Below, one piece after another: positions 5,618 to 8,156 of a stretch of 8,156 bases of DNA. This DNA comes from Tannerella sp. (lineage in GTDB: Bacteria; Bacteroidota; Bacteroidia; Bacteroidales; Tannerellaceae). The stretch spans positions 1-8,156 of the forward strand of contig JAIRKN010000248.1 in assembly GCA_031260095.1 (NCBI GenBank). The letters are read 5' to 3'. The number at the start of each line of letters is the position of its first letter. The first letter of the stretch is position 1. The notes beneath the pieces were generated by a model. The model did no database searches and was not told the origin of the DNA. It saw only the letters and a list, made by a program, of their open reading frames with translations. The translations under genes and the position numbers were made by a program.

Positions 5618-6163
5618 ATGAAAGCATTTGTATTTCTCGCAACCGGCTTCGAAGAACTGGAAGCTGTCGGAACTATTGATATCCTGCGACGTGGAGAGAT
5701 TGAAACAATCACCGTGTCCGTAACCGGCGACAAAACCGTTACAGGCGTACACGGTATCCCCGTAATTGCAGACGAACTTTTTGAAGATGTGGATTGTAGC
5801 CATTCTGATGCGTTAGTACTCCCCGGAGGAGGACCCGGAAGTGAAAATCTGAATAAGCACGTAGGACTGCGCAAAGCCCTGGTTGCCGCATTTGAAAACA
5901 ACCAATTATTAGCCGCCATCTGCGCTTCTCCCCGCGTATTCGGCAGCCTCGGACTCCTCAATGGCAAAAAAGCAACCTGCTATCCCGGGATCGAACCCGA
6001 ACTAACCGGCGCAACGGTTGTTGACGAACCGACAGTAACCGACCACAATATCATCACAGGTCGCGGACCCGGACTCGTATTCGATTTCGGCCTGGAAATC
6101 GTCAGATACCTTACAGCCAGCGAATGTGCCGCCGACGATGTTGCCGAAGCCATGCTTCTGTAA
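5618..6163 (+). CDS. DJ-1/ThiJ/PfpI family protein
   Basis: A 181-residue protein of the DJ-1/YajL branch of the class I glutamine-amidotransferase-like fold. It opens with KAFVFLATGFEELEAVGTIDILRR, where Glu15 matches DJ-1 Glu18. ALVLPGGGPGSENL at 65-78 is the family glycine loop. AAICASPRVFG at 99-109 contains the nucleophile-elbow Cys102, matching DJ-1 Cys106. The third position, His in human DJ-1, is Tyr here within ATCYPG, as in many bacterial relatives. Family members have been linked to oxidative-stress protection, glyoxal detoxification or chaperone roles, and sequence alone does not choose between them. It is the last gene of the pdxJ-exbBD-tonB transcript and ends 11 nt before the stop of convergent menA; no clear intrinsic terminator is seen in that gap. 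Confidence 0.93.
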   Translation: MKAFVFLATGFEELEAVGTIDILRRGEIETITVSVTGDKTVTGVHGIPVIADELFEDVDCSHSDALVLPGGGPGSENLNKHVGLRKALVAAFENNQLLAAICASPRVFGSLGLLNGKKATCYPGIEPELTGATVVDEPTVTDHNIITGRGPGLVFDFGLEIVRYLTASECAADDVAEAMLL

Positions 6164-6174
6164 CTATAACAGAA

Positions 6175-7053
6175 TCAAAAAGCAAGCAGCGAAACAAGCA
6201 ATAATGCAAAAAGCAGTACATTACGCGAGGTTTGTTCAAGCGTTTGATTGAGTCCGCTACCGGATATACGTCGCAGATCCTGCCAGGTAAAAAGTTGCAG
6301 CATTAGAAAAAACAAAAATAGAAACCAGATTCCTTTATCCCGGTAAAGGTAAACCGGAAAGGCAAACACAACTGCCAGGATCGCGTTTATCAGATACAGA
6401 ATCCGGCCAAACTTACGTCCGAAAAGAACGATCGTCGTTCTTTTGCCGACAGCAGCGTCCTGTTCATAATCCCGGTAATTATTTACAATCAGGATATTTA
6501 CAGAAAGAAAACCCATGGACAGGGATAGCCAGAAAGCCGTCCACGTAAATGCGCCGGCCTGCACATAATATGTAAAACATAACGGAATAATTCCGTAAAA
6601 CAACAATACGCAAACATCTCCCCAGCCATTATAGGCTAAAGGATATGGACCCGCACTATAAGCCGGTACACACAAGGCAATCGCTATCCCCACCAAGATA
6701 AGCCACCCGCTTCCGTAAAAAAGCAAACCACACCCGCAGGCACAGGCCAGGAACAGCACGATGAATGTTGCTTTCAGCATCGCTTCCGGTTCAATCCACC
6801 CGGAAGCAACCGCACGAGCCTGCCCCAAGCGCTCCTTGCCATCCGCGCCCTTTTTAAAATCAAAATAATCATTCGCCAGATTAGAGGCGATCTGGGCAAA
6901 TAAAGCGACAAACAAACATAAAAGCGCCGGTATCCACTGAAATGCGCCATTCCGGTATGCCAGGGCACAGGCCACCAGCACAGGGCCGACCGAGGCCGCC
7001 AACGTTTTAGGACGCGCCGCCGCTATCCACGCATGAATCTTACTTATTGCCAT
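6175..7053 (-). CDS. menA: 1,4-dihydroxy-2-naphthoate polyprenyltransferase
   Basis: MenA attaches the polyprenyl chain to 1,4-dihydroxy-2-naphthoate to form demethylmenaquinone in the cytoplasmic membrane. The 292 residues are mostly hydrophobic, with about eight or nine membrane helices, as expected of the UbiA superfamily. The first Asp-rich motif is NLANDYFDFKKG at 58-69 (Asn61, Asp62, Asp65), binding the polyprenyl diphosphate through magnesium. The second is NNYRDYEQDAAVGKRT at 191-206 (Asp195, Asp199). The N-terminal ARPKTLAASVGPVLV is also typical of MenA. It lies 62 nt downstream of the yhhQ-type gene on the same strand with no good -7 box in between, so the two may be co-transcribed. 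The other menaquinone genes are not in the window. Confidence 0.95.
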   Translation of the reverse strand: MAISKIHAWIAAARPKTLAASVGPVLVACALAYRNGAFQWIPALLCLFVALFAQIASNLANDYFDFKKGADGKERLGQARAVASGWIEPEAMLKATFIVLFLACACGCGLLFYGSGWLILVGIAIALCVPAYSAGPYPLAYNGWGDVCVLLFYGIIPLCFTYYVQAGAFTWTAFWLSLSMGFLSVNILIVNNYRDYEQDAAVGKRTTIVLFGRKFGRILYLINAILAVVFAFPVYLYRDKGIWFLFLFFLMLQLFTWQDLRRISGSGLNQTLEQTSRNVLLFALLLVSLLAF

Positions 7054-7115
7054 CTACTGTCGCTATAATTATTGTTACACTTACTTATTTACTTGTATCC
7101 CGGCAATCGAACGCC

Positions 7116-7796
7116 TTATAGATCTCTTACTTTAAACGGATTAAATGATATATCCGTATCATACGCATCACTCCCCTCCATCTGTTTTACGTACCGGACG
7201 GCACGTATGGTAACAGGTAGTACGACTATCTCATAAACCGATTTCAGAACAGCCTGAGCGCCTATCATTAACAAAAGTTTATCCCCGGAAATAACACCCC
7301 AGAATGCGATCGGGAAAAATATAAGCGAATCTGCGCTCTCACCCGCTAATGTAGAAACGATCGCACGCAGTGAAAAATTACGCCCTCCGGACAACACTTT
7401 CATCCGGCTCATTACATAAGCATTCAGGAATGAACCGGTAAGAAATGCGCAAAAGCTCGCCGCCACTATCCGGGGAGCCATCACAAACACAAAATTAAAA
7501 CTCTCCGCTCCTTCCCAGAATGGCGCCGCAGGAAGCCATATCGCCAACTGTACCAGTCCAACCACCAGAAAATTAATGGCAAACCCGCTCCATATAACCA
7601 GACGAGCCTTCTTATACCCCCAGACTTCAGAGATACAATCATTTATAATATAAGAAATCGGAAAAACCAGTAGACCTGCCGTCGCCGTAATAGGCCCTAA
7701 CCGAATAATCTTAGCTTCCAGTAAATTGGAAACAATCAGACACACAACAAATAAAATCCCCAGCAACATAAAAGGGACAGAAACCATTTTTTTCAT
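7116..7796 (-). CDS. yhhQ: Queuosine-precursor transporter, YhhQ family
   Basis: A 226-residue polytopic membrane protein of the YhhQ (DUF165/Vut_1) family, whose E. coli member is needed to take up preQ0 and preQ1. There are about six hydrophobic segments, for example 9-26, 36-52, 67-89, 103-124 and 174-200. The family signatures FPISYIINDCISEVWGYKKAR (45-65) and GESADSLIFFPIAF (152-165) are both present, including the Asn-Asp and Glu-Ser-Ala-Asp-Ser groups. The start at 7796 gives MKKMVSVPFML, a normal short N-terminus. The leader just upstream has the form of a class I preQ1 riboswitch ending 4 nt before the ATG, which independently supports the queuosine-precursor assignment. menA follows on the same strand; queF is about 6 kb away. 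Confidence 0.93.
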   Translation of the reverse strand: MKKMVSVPFMLLGILFVVCLIVSNLLEAKIIRLGPITATAGLLVFPISYIINDCISEVWGYKKARLVIWSGFAINFLVVGLVQLAIWLPAAPFWEGAESFNFVFVMAPRIVAASFCAFLTGSFLNAYVMSRMKVLSGGRNFSLRAIVSTLAGESADSLIFFPIAFWGVISGDKLLLMIGAQAVLKSVYEIVVLPVTIRAVRYVKQMEGSDAYDTDISFNPFKVRDL

Positions 7797-7800
7797 AAAT

Positions 7801-7833
7801 CTTGTTTTTTTAAGTGGTTATCAAGCACACTAT
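7801..7833 (-). promoter_or_regulatory. Candidate class I preQ1 riboswitch upstream of yhhQ
   Basis: Reading the minus strand from 7833 to 7801: stem P1 is AGTG (7831-7828) with CACT (7816-7813). The next base is T (7827), then a nine-base loop GCTTGATAA, then CC (7817-7816). TT and seven A follow (7813-7805), and the segment ends CAAG (7804-7801). CTTG in the loop (7825-7822) pairs perfectly with the CAAG tail, giving an H-type pseudoknot. The order, the U after P1, the AACC that holds the ligand-pairing C (7817), and the A-rich joiner closely follow the 34-nt Thermoanaerobacter tengcongensis preQ1-I aptamer as I remember it. The tail ends 4 nt before the ATG, which suggests control of translation initiation. 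P1 is only 4 bp, a weak point. Confidence 0.68.
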
Positions 7834-7851
7834 CCATCATCTATTGAGTCG

Positions 7852-7859
7852 CAAAGATA
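7852..7859 (-). promoter_or_regulatory. -7 box for yhhQ-menA
   Basis: The minus strand reads TATCTTTG, a full TAnnTTTG match. The predicted start near 7845 is about a dozen bases before the candidate riboswitch, giving a leader of roughly 50 nt that would contain the whole aptamer. No TTTG is found 19-21 nt upstream. Confidence 0.55.
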
Positions 7860-8156
7860 ACGAAAACATCTCTGATTCCTTATGCAGAAAGAAAAAAAGT
7901 TCATCTGGAGGCTTAACGCTAAACATTTTCCTCTTTTCTTATGCAGTCATTTGTTATTTTCGTATCGTTGTCAAAAATAACCCAAATGAAGTCATATCCC
8001 GATATAGAATGATTGAGAAATTACTCGACGATTTTTTCGAGTACTTCTTTCCTGCGTCTTATCGAAAAGAATGATTCCAGTTTCGGTCATGGATTAAATC
8101 CATTGACAATATTAAGCTGTGTTCAAAAATAGCCCAGCCTTGAAATAATATCGTTC
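7860..8156. other. Gene-free right end of the window
   Basis: I see no convincing gene here. A plus-strand frame at 7814-8074 overlaps the yhhQ leader and reads as low-complexity, Ser/Lys/Phe-rich sequence. Its last part (ATG 8009 to TGA 8074, MIEKLLDDFFEYFFPASYRKE) looks a little more protein-like and might be a decayed coding scrap, family unknown. A hairpin GTCATGGATT / AATCCATTGAC (8086-8107, one bulge) has no T-tract on either side. The final bases contain GTTCAAAAATAGCCCAGCCTTG, which could be an IS end or ordinary spacer; this cannot be decided here. Confidence 0.5.
8086..8107. repeat. Inverted repeat (hairpin) near the right edge
   Basis: GTCATGGATT at 8086-8095 is complementary to AATCCATTGAC at 8097-8107 with one bulged base and a one-base centre. 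The core ATGGATT-A-AATCCAT is a perfect 7+7 arm palindrome. Without a T-tract it is more like a protein-binding site or a chance palindrome than a terminator. Confidence 0.4.

Noticed and set aside
7814..8074. 86-codon plus-strand frame at the right end
   Set aside because: It overlaps the yhhQ leader and candidate riboswitch on the opposite strand, its composition is low-complexity Ser/Lys/Phe, and no family motif is seen. Only its last 21 codons look faintly protein-like.
1..8156. CRISPR arrays, tRNA or rRNA genes, toxin-antitoxin or defence systems
   Set aside because: No regularly spaced repeats, cloverleaf-like segments, rRNA motifs or defence-type proteins were found. Apart from the IS scar the genes are ordinary housekeeping genes.

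Overview
The window looks like chromosomal DNA from a member of the order Bacteroidales (Bacteroides/Parabacteroides-like; genus not resolved). The reasons are TAnnTTTG -7 boxes (one with a TTTG -33 box 19 nt upstream), start codons behind A-rich leaders without strong Shine-Dalgarno sequences, a DUF4251-type lipoprotein, a QueF very like the Bacteroides enzyme, and the gene order NAD kinase / pdxJ / exbB-exbD-tonB.

Layout. Positions 1-49 hold the last codons of a rightward gene. It abuts a leftward pair: queF (594-1094, queuosine biosynthesis) followed by a DUF4251 lipoprotein (50-547). From about 1100 to 1750 is a non-coding, scarred stretch. It has a queF promoter, a short GC-rich hairpin block, the 5' end of an ISAs1-family transposase with its promoter, and a small leftward promoter-hairpin-T-tract unit that may make a ~75 nt RNA. 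NAD kinase (1754-2629) runs left. The 233-bp gap to the divergent pdxJ contains two imperfect ~70-bp tandem repeats and overlapping opposed promoter boxes. From 2863 to 6163 a tightly spaced rightward operon runs pdxJ - exbB - exbD - tonB - DJ-1/PfpI. It meets leftward menA (6175-7053), which lies downstream of a leftward YhhQ-family queuosine-precursor transporter (7116-7796). The last ~300 bp carry no convincing gene.

Functional links. ExbB, ExbD and the TonB-like protein form an inner-membrane proton-driven complex that energises outer-membrane import. PdxJ makes pyridoxine 5'-phosphate, NAD kinase makes NADP, and MenA makes the menaquinone precursor. QueF uses NADPH to make preQ1, and YhhQ-type proteins import queuosine precursors.

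The most interesting non-coding signal is immediately upstream of the yhhQ start codon. A 33-nt segment (7833-7801, minus strand) has the layout of a class I preQ1 riboswitch: a short stem, a T then a loop containing AACC, an A-rich joiner, and a CAAG tail that can pair with CTTG in the loop. It ends 4 nt before the ATG of a gene whose family imports preQ1-type precursors. No computation was possible, so this and the other RNA calls rest on reading the sequence by eye.
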